A DNA stretch of 64,000 bases from Amycolatopsis solani. Its GTDB lineage: Bacteria > Actinomycetota > Actinomycetes > Mycobacteriales > Pseudonocardiaceae. Below, one piece after another: positions 44,397-51,699 of the stretch. A model generated the notes under the pieces. That model did no database searches, had not been told where the DNA came from, and was given only the letters and a program-made list of their open reading frames with translations. The DNA is taken from positions 1,550,001-1,614,000 of the forward strand of contig NZ_JAWQJT010000001.1 in assembly GCF_033441515.1 (NCBI RefSeq), in the 5' to 3' direction. Position 1 is the stretch's first letter, and each line of letters begins with the position of its first letter. A program made the translations under genes and the position numbers.

Positions 44397-45314
44397 TCAG
44401 GAAACCAGCATGGTGCTGACGCAGAAACCCTTGTCGTCGAAGTTCGTCGCGCTCAGCGTGCCCTTGACGTTCTTGCCCGCGGACGTCCCGGTCACCTGGC
44501 CCTCGACCAGGTACTCGTCGTCCGGCACCTCGCCGAGCGTCAGCTTCAGCGGCGGCTTGAGGAACGTGTCGAGCCACGAGTCGAGCAGGTCCTTCGAGTC
44601 GGAGCAGCCCAGTGCGAGCGCGCCGGCCTTGTCGCCACCGTTCAGCTTGTCGATGAAGCCCTGCAGGACCGCCTTGGCGTCCGAAGCGCCGGAGCTCGAC
44701 GGCGGCTTCGAGGTCGGCGTCGTCGTCTTCTTTGGCGTGGTCGTCTTCGGCGCGGTCGGCTTCGCGGACGTGCTCGACGACGGCGGCGCCGCGACGTTCG
44801 TGTTGTCGTCCTTCGAAAGGAAGAACCCGGGCGCGACGAAGCCGGTGACGCCCAGCGCCGCCAGCACGACGACCACGGTGGCGCCGACGGCGATCCACAT
44901 CCCGGTCTTGCTCTTCTTCGGCGGTGCCGGCGGCCCGCCGAAGCCCTGCGCGTACCCGCCCTGGTTCGGGTCCCAGCCGGACATCTGGCCGCCCTGGTTC
45001 GGGTCCCAGGCCTGCTGGCCGTACTGCTGCGCGTTCGGGTCCGCCCACGCCGACTGCTGCTGCTGGGCGTTGGGGTCGCCCCACTGCGGCTGCGGGCTCG
45101 CCGGGAAGCCGCCCGACGGGTAACCCTGCTGTTGCTGCTGCTGGCTCGGGTCCCAGCCCTGCGGGTACTGCTGCGTCGGGTACGGCTGTTGCTGCTGGTT
45201 GGGGTCCCACCCGCCCTGCTGCGGGTACGGCTGCTGCGGGAAGCCGCCGGACTGCGGCTGCTGGCCGTACGGGTCGGGCTGGCCGGGCTGGCCCGGCTGA
45301 GGCGGGTACGTCAT
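44397..45314 (-). CDS. PQ-rich single-pass membrane protein
   Basis: 305 residues. The first 130 are Pro/Gln/Gly-rich, cytoplasmic and disordered, with WDPNQ-type repeats at about 36, 54, 103 and 114. A basic stop (KKSKTG) precedes one helix at about 139-161. After a Thr/Ser/Pro/Lys linker (about 175-205) comes an external domain of about 100 residues with LQGFIDKLNGGDKAGALALGCS, like the DUF4878/lumazine-binding NTF2-type domains. The role is unknown; it resembles many actinobacterial envelope proteins. Confidence 0.72.
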   Translation of the reverse strand: MTYPPQPGQPGQPDPYGQQPQSGGFPQQPYPQQGGWDPNQQQQPYPTQQYPQGWDPSQQQQQQGYPSGGFPASPQPQWGDPNAQQQQSAWADPNAQQYGQQAWDPNQGGQMSGWDPNQGGYAQGFGGPPAPPKKSKTGMWIAVGATVVVVLAALGVTGFVAPGFFLSKDDNTNVAAPPSSSTSAKPTAPKTTTPKKTTTPTSKPPSSSGASDAKAVLQGFIDKLNGGDKAGALALGCSDSKDLLDSWLDTFLKPPLKLTLGEVPDDEYLVEGQVTGTSAGKNVKGTLSATNFDDKGFCVSTMLVS

Positions 45315-45429
45315 CTTTCATGCCTTCCGGGCGCTGGGTGTTCGTCCGCTTTCCGACGTCCGGTGGACGCGTGCGGTTCCCCCAGGACGTGTGAGCAGAT
45401 TCTGCAAGCTCGGACGGTACGGCATGAAA

Positions 45430-45477
45430 CCGGCTCCCGGCCGTGCCGACGCGAAGTCGTCACGATCCGGGAGCCGG
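45430..45477 (-). terminator. Terminator-like inverted repeat after lysozyme gene 1
   Basis: CCGGCTCCCGG (45430-45440) and CCGGGAGCCGG (45467-45477) are perfect 11-nt arms with a 26-nt loop. They follow the lysozyme stop on the minus strand and precede the PQ-rich gene. Confidence 0.5.
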
Positions 45478-45487
45478 GTGGTGCGGG

Positions 45488-46357
45488 TCAGCCGACGGCG
45501 AGTGCCTGGAGCCGGTCGTAGGCACCGTTGAAGGTGTCCTGGTCGAGCGGGCTCGAGGTGTACTGCCAGACGGTGTAGTAGCTCCAGTTGTACGGCAGGG
45601 TGCCCACCGACGACGCGTACCGCGCGACCCACAGCGGGGCCGTGCTGGAGAAGTCACCGCTCACGCAGCTGCTCCACCAGCTCGTCGACGTGTAGATCAC
45701 CGGGTACCGGCCGGTGAGGGAGTGGTAGGTGTCGTGGAAGTCGAGGATCCACGACGTCATCCCGGCCTTGCTCAGCCCGTAGCAGGTCGCGCCGTACGGG
45801 TTGTACTCCATGTCGAGCGCGCCGGGCAGGGTCTTGCCGTCCTTCGACCAGCCGCCGCCGTGGGCGACGAAGTACCTGGCCTGCGCCGCGCCGCTCGCCG
45901 TGTTCGGGGTGGCGAAGTGGTACGCGCCGCGGATGAAGCCCTGGTTGTAGGAGCCGTTGTACTGCTGCGCGAAGTACGGGTTGGTGTAGCTGGTGCTCTC
46001 CGTGGCCTTGGTCCAGACGAACCGCTTGCCCTGGTTCCACCAGCTCGCCCAGTCGACGTTGCCCTGGTAGCTGGCGACGTCCATGCCGGCGACGGTGGCC
46101 AGCACCTGGTTGGGGATCGCCTGGGCGGGCTGCGGCTGCTGCGCCGCTTTCTGCGAGTCCGGTGTCGACTTGTCGCCTTCGACGCGCCGGATCTGCGAGC
46201 CCAGTTCGTGGTTGTGCTGTGCGATGTCCGCGTTGATCGCGGCGACCGGATCGGCCTCGGGGGAGAACGTCGCCGCCTGTGCCGTGCTGCCGAGCAGGAG
46301 CAGCGTGGCCGGGACGGCAAGGGCGGCGAACAGCCGCCTTCTTCGGGAAGTGGACAT
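45488..46357 (-). CDS. Secreted GH25 lysozyme, copy 1
   Basis: 289 residues with a signal peptide (about 1-28, cut after AQA). An N-terminal insertion of about 60 residues with a Pro/Gln linker precedes the GH25 domain (about 90-289). Catalytic acidic residues lie in GMDVASYQG (D93) and LDMEYNPYG (D182, E184); aromatic-rich FVWTKATEST and GRYPVIYTSTSWW line the groove. It would cleave muramic bonds of peptidoglycan. The same protein family occurs just upstream as copy 2, and the two are clearly paralogous. Confidence 0.9.
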   Translation of the reverse strand: MSTSRRRRLFAALAVPATLLLLGSTAQAATFSPEADPVAAINADIAQHNHELGSQIRRVEGDKSTPDSQKAAQQPQPAQAIPNQVLATVAGMDVASYQGNVDWASWWNQGKRFVWTKATESTSYTNPYFAQQYNGSYNQGFIRGAYHFATPNTASGAAQARYFVAHGGGWSKDGKTLPGALDMEYNPYGATCYGLSKAGMTSWILDFHDTYHSLTGRYPVIYTSTSWWSSCVSGDFSSTAPLWVARYASSVGTLPYNWSYYTVWQYTSSPLDQDTFNGAYDRLQALAVG

Positions 46358-46549
46358 GCTGGAATCCCTTCACAGAACCCTCGCTGAGGGCGGCTATGTG
46401 CAGGTAGCCGCCCGGGCACGATTGTTGAGGACGAGAAGCCGGTTTGTCACTCAGTTCCGTGAAATTGGGTATACGCGTGGGTGATTTTCTCGGGTGGTCA
46501 ACCGTCAATTGGTGACTGGTTAACACCTATTACTGGTGGGCTGCGCCGT

Positions 46550-47350
46550 TCAGCCCAGCGCGAGCGCGCGCAGTCGTTCGGCCGAGCCGTTGAACCAGTT
46601 CTGGTCGCCGGGCAGGGTGCCGCGGTCGGCGAACTGCCAGATCGTGTGCACGCCCCAGCCGGCGGGCAGCTCGCCGATGTAGGTGTTGTAGCGGGCGATC
46701 CAGAGCGGGTTGTCCCCGAAGCCGCCGTTGTTCGCGGTGCAGCGCTTCCACCAGCTCGTCGACGTGTAGATCGTCGGGTAGCGGCCGGTCACCGCGCGGT
46801 AGGTCTCGGAGAAGTCGCTGATCCAGCGGACCATGCCCGCCGCGTCCTTGCCGTAGCAGGTTTCGCCGTACGGGTTGTACTCCGCGTCGAGCGCGCCGGG
46901 CAGGGTCCGGCCGTCGGCCGACCAGCCGCCGCCGTGGGCGAGGAAGTATCGCGCCTGCGACGCCCCGTCGGAAACGTCCGGCCGCGCGAAGTGGTACGCG
47001 CCGCGGATCAGGCCGGCGTCGTACGAGCCGTTGTACTGCTGCGCGAACTGCGGGTTGACGAAGCCGGTGCCCTCGGTCGCCTTGACGTAGACGAACTTGG
47101 CGCCGCCGCGCGCCGCGCCCGGCCAGTCGACCGGACCCTGGTGCCCGCTGACGTCGTGCCCGAGCTGCTGGTCGTCGGCCCCGTACAGCACGCCGGGCAC
47201 CGCGCCGACGCCTTCGACCTTGGCGATCTGCGATCCCGCGAAGTGCTCTTCGGCTCCCGCGTAGATGTCCTGCGCGGTCGCCGGCGACTGGCCGAGGACG
47301 AGCAGGGCCGCGGCGGCGAAGGCAAGCAATGCACGACGTCTCACCCTCAT
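46550..47350 (-). CDS. Secreted GH25 lysozyme, copy 2
   Basis: 266 residues from the ATG at 47350; a GTG 9 nt upstream would add MGS. A signal peptide spans about 1-27. D66 in GHDVSGHQG and D155/E157 in LDAEYNPYG are the catalytic set. HGGGWSADGRTLPGALDAEY and GRYPTIYTSTSWW are nearly the same as in copy 1. This copy lacks the Pro/Gln linker. The 192-nt space to copy 1 (46358-46549) is relatively AT-rich and probably holds the copy 1 promoter. Confidence 0.9.
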   Translation of the reverse strand: MRVRRRALLAFAAAALLVLGQSPATAQDIYAGAEEHFAGSQIAKVEGVGAVPGVLYGADDQQLGHDVSGHQGPVDWPGAARGGAKFVYVKATEGTGFVNPQFAQQYNGSYDAGLIRGAYHFARPDVSDGASQARYFLAHGGGWSADGRTLPGALDAEYNPYGETCYGKDAAGMVRWISDFSETYRAVTGRYPTIYTSTSWWKRCTANNGGFGDNPLWIARYNTYIGELPAGWGVHTIWQFADRGTLPGDQNWFNGSAERLRALALG

Positions 47351-47391
47351 GCTCCCCACCCGTCTCGTGAGTCTTATCCAGCCTCACGATG

Positions 47392-47422
47392 CACCCGAGT
47401 CGCCGATCCGGCGACTCGGGTG
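47392..47422 (-). terminator. Terminator upstream of lysozyme copy 2
   Basis: Perfect 14-nt arms (47392-47405, 47409-47422) with an ATC loop, placed 28 nt after the stop of the next minus-strand gene. It is a strong rho-independent-like hairpin without a T-tract. Confidence 0.7.
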
Positions 47423-47449
47423 TTCACTCGATGGGGTTAAAACCGCAGG

Positions 47450-48139
47450 TCAACGCTGTTCGTCGGCGATCGCCCGCACGAGGTGCTCGGCCGGTACGAC
47501 GGCCGTGATGAGGTCGTGCGGGTTGATCGCGACCGGGTGACCACCCAGCAGGCTGACGATGTCGCGGCCCAGCACGGCGCGGGCGTGCGGCCACTCGCTC
47601 GGCACCAGCGCCTTGCGGGTGTACGCCGGCACCATCACCCGCCCGTCCGTGTTGTGGAACCCGATGACCGTGCGCTGCACCGGCGACATCGCGTAGACGA
47701 ACAGCGTCGAGTCGAGGACGACCTTCGGCAGGTCCGACGGCGGGCGGTGCTCGGTGCGGACGAGCTGCAGCAGCTGCTCGAGGTCGTTCGCCGGCTCCGG
47801 GAAACCCAGCGCCTTGGGTGAAGGCCGGTAGCGGTCGTTGGGGTGGAAGTCCGAGACCACGTCACCGGCGCCGTTCACCGGGTAGGCGCCGACGACCGCC
47901 CACGACGGGACCGGCCCGTTCGGGTCGAAGGCCTCGTCGATGACGTAGAGCCAGCTGTCGGGGTTGGCGCGGGCGTTCGCCCGCATCTCCGCGGTGATCT
48001 CGGGCGTGCCGTGCTTGCCGGACCGCCGGGCCTGCTGCCCGTTGCGCCGCGCCGCGCGGCTGTGCTTGCCGGGGCGTTCGGCCCCGCTTCCGGTGGGCTG
48101 CTGCGAAACCATCCGATCTGCCTCGTCCCGCTGCGCCAT
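47450..48139 (-). CDS. Type VII secretion-associated-like protein (SseB-type)
   Basis: 229 residues. After a charged, disordered N-terminus (about 1-55) the sequence NPDSWLYVIDEAFDPNGPVPSWAVVGAYPV matches a family annotated in actinobacteria as type VII secretion system-associated. A C-terminal SseB-like part follows (VPAYTRKALVPSEWPHARAV, NPHDLITAVVPAEHL). No ESX genes lie here, so the name is only a family label. The start is 62 nt from the divergent SCP-like gene. Confidence 0.6.
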   Translation of the reverse strand: MAQRDEADRMVSQQPTGSGAERPGKHSRAARRNGQQARRSGKHGTPEITAEMRANARANPDSWLYVIDEAFDPNGPVPSWAVVGAYPVNGAGDVVSDFHPNDRYRPSPKALGFPEPANDLEQLLQLVRTEHRPPSDLPKVVLDSTLFVYAMSPVQRTVIGFHNTDGRVMVPAYTRKALVPSEWPHARAVLGRDIVSLLGGHPVAINPHDLITAVVPAEHLVRAIADEQR

Positions 48140-48200
48140 GTGATCCCCACGTTCTCGGGTGTGCCGGAAAACTCTTGGTGCGCCACTCTACTGTTTGCCC

Positions 48201-48581
48201 ATGGCCTCTTCGCGTTCGGTCGACCCCGGACAGTTACGTGCGGCGGTGCAGGCGGTTTCGCCGTGGTTGCAAGGCGCCGCGCCCGACCCGGCGCGAGCGG
48301 AACTGGCCGCCGCGGTCCGGCTCAGCCTGCGCGCGCTGGCAGCCGACGCGCCGGGCCGCACGGTGGAAGTCCGCGTGCCGCCGTTCGCGGCGGTGCAGTG
48401 CGTGGAAGGGCCGCGGCACACCCGCGGCACCCCGCCGAACGTGATCGAGACCGACCCGCGCACGTGGCTCGAACTGGCCACCGGCCGACTGGACTGGACC
48501 ACTGCGGTGGCGGACGGCCGGGTGTCCGCGTCGGGCACCCGGGCCGACCTCTCCCACTGGCTCCCCCTCGTCCGCCTCTGA
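48201..48581 (+). CDS. SCP-like (sterol carrier family) protein
   Basis: A 126-residue cytoplasmic protein started at the ATG at 48201; a longer reading frame upstream has no ribosome site. It matches the small sterol-carrier-like proteins that sit upstream of purF in mycobacteria (Rv0807 type): LRAAVQAVSPWLQGAAPD, VEVRVPPFAAVQCVEGP, RHTRGTPPNVIETDPRTWLELATGR. The exact role is unknown. In this window about 3 kb of regulator and repeat DNA separates it from purF. Confidence 0.8.
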   Translation: MASSRSVDPGQLRAAVQAVSPWLQGAAPDPARAELAAAVRLSLRALAADAPGRTVEVRVPPFAAVQCVEGPRHTRGTPPNVIETDPRTWLELATGRLDWTTAVADGRVSASGTRADLSHWLPLVRL

Positions 48582-48594
48582 CGGACGGGGATCC

Positions 48595-49428
48595 CTACGG
48601 CTTGCGGCCGACGCCGCCGGCGATCGTCCGCTGCGCGACGTTCAGCTCCTTGAGCCGCGGGCCGTCCGGCCACCAGTCGGCGCACCGGACCACGCCCGGC
48701 GGGACCATGTCGAGGCCGGGGAACAGCTCTTCGATCTCCTTCTGCGTCCGGAAGGAACCGGAACCCATCGGGCTGTGCAGGAAGAAGTCCTCCATGCGGC
48801 GCGCCGTCTCGGAGTCGTCGTTCTCGGGGTCGTAGAAGTGGCTGAGGCCGACGAAGGAGCCGGACGGCAGCGCGTCGACGTACTCCCGCATGATCTCGGC
48901 GGGCCGGCCGGGGTCGCCGTTGAAGTGGTGCAGCGTGCCCATCTGGAGCAGGACCAGCGGCTGGCTGAAGTCGATGTGCTCGCGGACGATCTCGTTCTGC
49001 AGGATCCGCTGCGGCTCGAAGATGTCTTCGGCGACGAAGTGGGTGTGCTCGTTCTCTTCCAGCAGCGCCCGCCCGTGCGCGAGGACCACGGGGTCGTTGT
49101 CGACGTAGACGACCTTCGTCTCCGGGTTGATCCGCTGGACGACCTGGTGGGTGTTCTCCGCCGTCGGCAGGCCCGAGCCGAGGTCGAGGAACTGGCTGAT
49201 GCCCGTCTGGCTGGCGAGGAAGCGGCAGGTGCGGATGAGGAAGCCGCGGTTTTCGAAGGCGAGGTCCTGAGCTTCCGGGGCGGCCTTCTGCACCTTGTGC
49301 AGGACCTCCCGGTCGATCTCGTAGTTGTCCTTCCCCAGCAGGAAGGCGTCGTACACGCGCGCGATGCTGGCTCGGGTCGGGTCGACCCCCACGGGAACTC
49401 GTTCGGTCCGGGTCGCGGCGTCGGGCAT
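48595..49428 (-). CDS. SAM-dependent methyltransferase, DUF574 family, copy 2
   Basis: 277 residues, paralogous to the gene at 1916-2731. The signature parts are TRASIARVYDAFLLGKDNYEID, FLDLGSGLPTAENTHQV (SAM loop) and VVYVDNDPVV. It lies divergent from the XRE/DUF5753 regulator with 164 nt between the starts, including a 16-nt palindrome 35 nt from its start codon. This pairing is common in actinomycetes and suggests the regulator controls it. Confidence 0.87.
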   Translation of the reverse strand: MPDAATRTERVPVGVDPTRASIARVYDAFLLGKDNYEIDREVLHKVQKAAPEAQDLAFENRGFLIRTCRFLASQTGISQFLDLGSGLPTAENTHQVVQRINPETKVVYVDNDPVVLAHGRALLEENEHTHFVAEDIFEPQRILQNEIVREHIDFSQPLVLLQMGTLHHFNGDPGRPAEIMREYVDALPSGSFVGLSHFYDPENDDSETARRMEDFFLHSPMGSGSFRTQKEIEELFPGLDMVPPGVVRCADWWPDGPRLKELNVAQRTIAGGVGRKP

Positions 49429-49462
49429 CTTGAACCTCGCAACTTCTGTGTGGAAAGTCTCG

Positions 49463-49478
49463 TACTCTACGTAGAGTA
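49463..49478. promoter_or_regulatory. 16-nt perfect palindrome between methyltransferase and XRE genes
   Basis: TACTCTACGTAGAGTA lies 34 nt upstream of the methyltransferase start and 114 nt upstream of the regulator start. Its symmetry and position suggest an operator. A related core, TAC(n)GTAG, recurs in AACTACTCGTAGTT at 50842 before the DUF397 gene. Confidence 0.55.
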
Positions 49479-49592
49479 GGCCGACGCGCGCACGGGGTAA
49501 ACCGGGTCACCTCTTTGCGCAGGACGGGTTAGCGTGTACTTTCGGTAGTCGGGCTAGAACCCCCTGGTGACGTGAGCGCGGAAGGTCCGGGA

Positions 49593-50471
49593 ATGAACGC
49601 GGTGAACGCGTCCGCAGGAGAACAGAACATCGGCCCCACTGCGCGCCGCATGATCCTGGGCTCGCAGCTGAGGCGGCTCCGTGAAGAAGCCGGCATCACC
49701 CGCCAGCAGGCCGGGTACAACATCCGCGGGTCCGAGTCGAAGATCAGCCGGCTGGAACTGGGCCGCGTCGGCTTCAAGGAACGCGACGTCACCGACCTGC
49801 TGACGATGTACGGCGTCGAGGACTCGACGGAGCGCCAGACGTTCCTCGACATGGTCAAGCAGTCGAACGAGCCGGGCTGGTGGCGGCGCTTCGGCGACAC
49901 CATGCCGAACTGGTTCACCGACCTCGTCGGCCTCGAAGAAGCCGCCGCGCGAATCCAGATCTGGGAGCCGATCTACGTGTCGGGCCTGCTCCAGATCGAG
50001 CCGTACGCCCGCGCGATCTTCAGCCACGGCCGCCCGGAGATGGCCGACGAGCGCGTCGACCAGCTGGTCGCGCTGCGCATGCGCCGTCAGAAGATGTTCA
50101 GCAGGCCGGACGCGCCCCGCGTGTGGATGGTGCTCGACGAGTCGGTCCTGCACCGGCCGATCGGCGGCGTGAAGGTCCTCAAGCAGCAGATCGAATACCT
50201 GCTCGAGATGAGCGCGCTGCCCCACGTGTCGGTCCAGGTCCTGCCGTACACGCGCAGCGGGCTGTCCGCGGAGCACGCGTTTTCACTGCTGCGGTTCGGC
50301 GAACCGGAACTGCCGAACATCGCGTACATCGAATACCTGACCGGCGCGCACTACATCGAGAAGCGCGAAGAGATCGAGAAGTACAGCCGCGCGCTCGACA
50401 TGCTGGCGGTCGATTCGGAGACGCCGGACCGCAGCCGTGCCTTGCTGGCGAAGCGGCGCGCGGAGATCTGA
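49593..50471 (+). CDS. XRE-family regulator with DUF5753 (WhiJ/AbaA-like)
   Basis: 292 residues from ATG 49593; a GTG at 49572 would add MSAEGPG. The helix-turn-helix spans about 20-75 (LGSQLRRLREEAGITRQQAG, SESKISRLELGR). DUF5753 occupies about 100-280, with EPGWWRRF, IQIWEPIYVSGLLQIEPYA, VWMVLDESVLHRP and VQVLPYTRSG. These regulators act with a small DUF397 protein, here at 51050. The two genes are usually neighbours; in this window an array of repeats has split them by 578 nt. Confidence 0.9.
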   Translation: MNAVNASAGEQNIGPTARRMILGSQLRRLREEAGITRQQAGYNIRGSESKISRLELGRVGFKERDVTDLLTMYGVEDSTERQTFLDMVKQSNEPGWWRRFGDTMPNWFTDLVGLEEAAARIQIWEPIYVSGLLQIEPYARAIFSHGRPEMADERVDQLVALRMRRQKMFSRPDAPRVWMVLDESVLHRPIGGVKVLKQQIEYLLEMSALPHVSVQVLPYTRSGLSAEHAFSLLRFGEPELPNIAYIEYLTGAHYIEKREEIEKYSRALDMLAVDSETPDRSRALLAKRRAEI

Positions 50472-50479
50472 CCTGCCCC

Positions 50480-50541
50480 GATGGTCGCGAATGACTCATT
50501 CGCGACCTCTGACGTCCCCAATGAGTCATTCGCGACGCTCG
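50480..50541 (+). repeat. 62-nt direct repeat, left copy
   Basis: It contains GTCGCGAATGA-C-TCATTCGCGAC, a perfect 23-nt palindrome apart from the centre, followed by a half-copy (AATGAGTCATTCGCGAC). The matching copy is at 50702-50763 with about two differences. Confidence 0.85.
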
Positions 50542-50605
50542 GCGTCAGGGCTCCGGCGAGGTCGCGGTGGTCCGGTACCCCCGGCGGTCCCGCTGCTCGC
50601 GGTGT

Positions 50606-50684
50606 CCTGAAGGGGACTTTCCTGTCATGTGATGCCAGGAAAGTCCCCTTCAGGTCATCAGATGCCGGCAACGTCCCCTTCAGG
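50606..50684. repeat. Large hairpin plus degenerate direct repeat
   Basis: Perfect 19-nt arms (50606-50624, 50636-50654; CCTGAAGGGGACTTTCCTG and complement) enclose 11 nt. The segment 50625-50654 is repeated imperfectly at 50655-50684. It lies between the two 62-nt copies. Confidence 0.85.
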
Positions 50685-50701
50685 TCGGCGGGACCCGACC
50701 C

Positions 50702-50763
50702 GATGGTCGCGAATGACTCATTCGCGACCTCCGGCGTCCCCAATGAGTCATTCGCGACGCTCG
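50702..50763 (+). repeat. 62-nt direct repeat, right copy
   Basis: This matches 50480-50541 except for about two positions (CCTCCGGCG against CCTCTGACG). Together the two copies flank the hairpin element at 50606-50684. Confidence 0.85.
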
Positions 50764-50841
50764 AGCCCGCCGCCCCGCCTGCCGCCGCTTTCCGTCGTCA
50801 CTCTCCGGAGTCCCCGCCCCAGAACGCTCCCATCCACCGGT

Positions 50842-51020
50842 AACTACTCGTAGTTGTTAACCCGAAAGGGCAACGGCCAATCACCCGAAAGGTGAACCGT
50901 GACCAGGTGATTCTTTACCGTCCGCCAACTTTGCATGAAATTCTGCACGTGCATTTACCATTGCAGGCACACGTGCTAGCCTTCGATACGCGGGCAAATG
51001 CACATGCAGATGCGACGCCC
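50842..51020 (+). promoter_or_regulatory. Probable control region of the DUF397 gene
   Basis: An AT-richer stretch holding a perfect dyad AACTAC-TC-GTAGTT (50842-50855), and then TGCA-containing motifs, including two CACGTG boxes and ATGCACATGCAGAT-like half-sites at about 50933-51016. Such clustering before a DUF397 gene fits binding by the XRE partner. No single promoter stands out. Confidence 0.45.
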
Positions 51021-51049
51021 GGGGCAAATCAGCTTCGAGAGGTGGGAAC

Positions 51050-51289
51050 ATGGCTGAGCGACTCGAGAACGGCATCCCGGCCGATCGGCTCTCCGGCGCC
51101 CAGTGGCGCAAGGCGAGCTACAGCGGCGCTTACGGCAACTGCGTCGAGGTGGCACCCCTGTCCACCGGCGAGATCGCGATGCGCAACTCGCGGTTCCCGA
51201 CCGGTCCCGCGCTCGTCTACACGCGCGCGGAGATGGCGGCCTTCCTGGCCGGTGCCAAGGACGGTGAATTCGACGATGTCCTCGGCTGA
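51050..51289 (+). CDS. DUF397 protein (partner of XRE/DUF5753 regulator)
   Basis: A 79-residue protein with the family core WRKASYSGAYGNCVEVAPLS and IAMRNSRFPTGPALVYTRAEMAAFLAGAKDGEFD. The start ATG has GAGAGGTGG just upstream. DUF397 proteins act together with WhiJ-like XRE regulators in streptomycete development and antibiotic control, probably by binding them. The next gene begins 14 nt before the stop. Confidence 0.9.
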   Translation: MAERLENGIPADRLSGAQWRKASYSGAYGNCVEVAPLSTGEIAMRNSRFPTGPALVYTRAEMAAFLAGAKDGEFDDVLG

Positions 51290-51581
51290 GGCCGTCGCCT
51301 CCGTCTTCGACATCGAGACCGGATTGCAGGAGCTGGTCGCTCGCGGTTACCAGTTCGTGCACCCCGCCGACGAGAGTGGCGAGGTCCTCGCCGTCGTCGG
51401 CGTGCGGGTGCACGACGACGTGGTGGACGTGGTCCGGCTCAACGCCGAGGACGATGTAGTGGCGACCCGGATGCCCGGCACCGAAGACAACATCTTCGAG
51501 CCGGAGCGGTGGCTTTGGCGCCGCCGCGGCGAAGGCGCACAGGTGCTCTCAGAGATCCTCTCGTTGCCGGATGCGTGTTAG
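51276..51581 (+). CDS. Small conserved-looking protein of unknown function
   Basis: 101 residues from the ATG that overlaps the DUF397 end by 14 nt. The sequence SVFDIETGLQELVARGYQFVHP and VVGVRVHDDVVDVVRL suggests a compact alpha-beta protein with no membrane segment or signal. I recognise no family. The overlap means it is co-translated with the DUF397 gene and may act with it. Confidence 0.65.
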   Translation: MSSAEAVASVFDIETGLQELVARGYQFVHPADESGEVLAVVGVRVHDDVVDVVRLNAEDDVVATRMPGTEDNIFEPERWLWRRRGEGAQVLSEILSLPDAC

Positions 51582-51596
51582 GAACCCAAGCTTGCG

Positions 51597-51636
51597 GGCC
51601 CCGTCCGAAGTGGTCAGAACCACTCCGGGCGGGGCC
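51597..51636. terminator. Terminator hairpin upstream of purF
   Basis: 18-nt arms (51597-51614, 51619-51636) with one wobble and one mismatch and a CAGA loop. It lies 15 nt after the small gene and insulates purF from it. Confidence 0.7.
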
Positions 51637-51656
51637 TGACTCATGTCGGCACCGTT

Positions 51657-51662
51657 TACACT
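51657..51662 (+). promoter_or_regulatory. -10 box of the purF promoter
   Basis: TACACT is a good -10 and lies 20 nt after the terminator. The expected transcription start leaves about 30 nt of leader before GTG 51700, which carries CAGGAG. No clear -35 is seen. Confidence 0.5.
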
Positions 51663-51699
51663 GAAATCGGCCTGACCACGTCTTCCCAGGAGCTCCTCG

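Larger units (their letters stand above)
50472..51049. other. Gene-free stretch with repeat array and control region
   Basis: 578 nt with no supportable gene. Positions 50480-50763 hold nested direct and inverted repeats, 50764-50840 nothing that I recognise, and 50842-51049 an AT-richer control region leading to the DUF397 gene. Reading frames crossing the repeats code only for low-complexity Ser/Ala/Asn peptides and are chance. Confidence 0.7.

Noticed and set aside
50480..50763. CRISPR array
   Set aside because: There are only two copies of the 62-nt unit with an unrelated hairpin between; no regular spacers and no cas genes.
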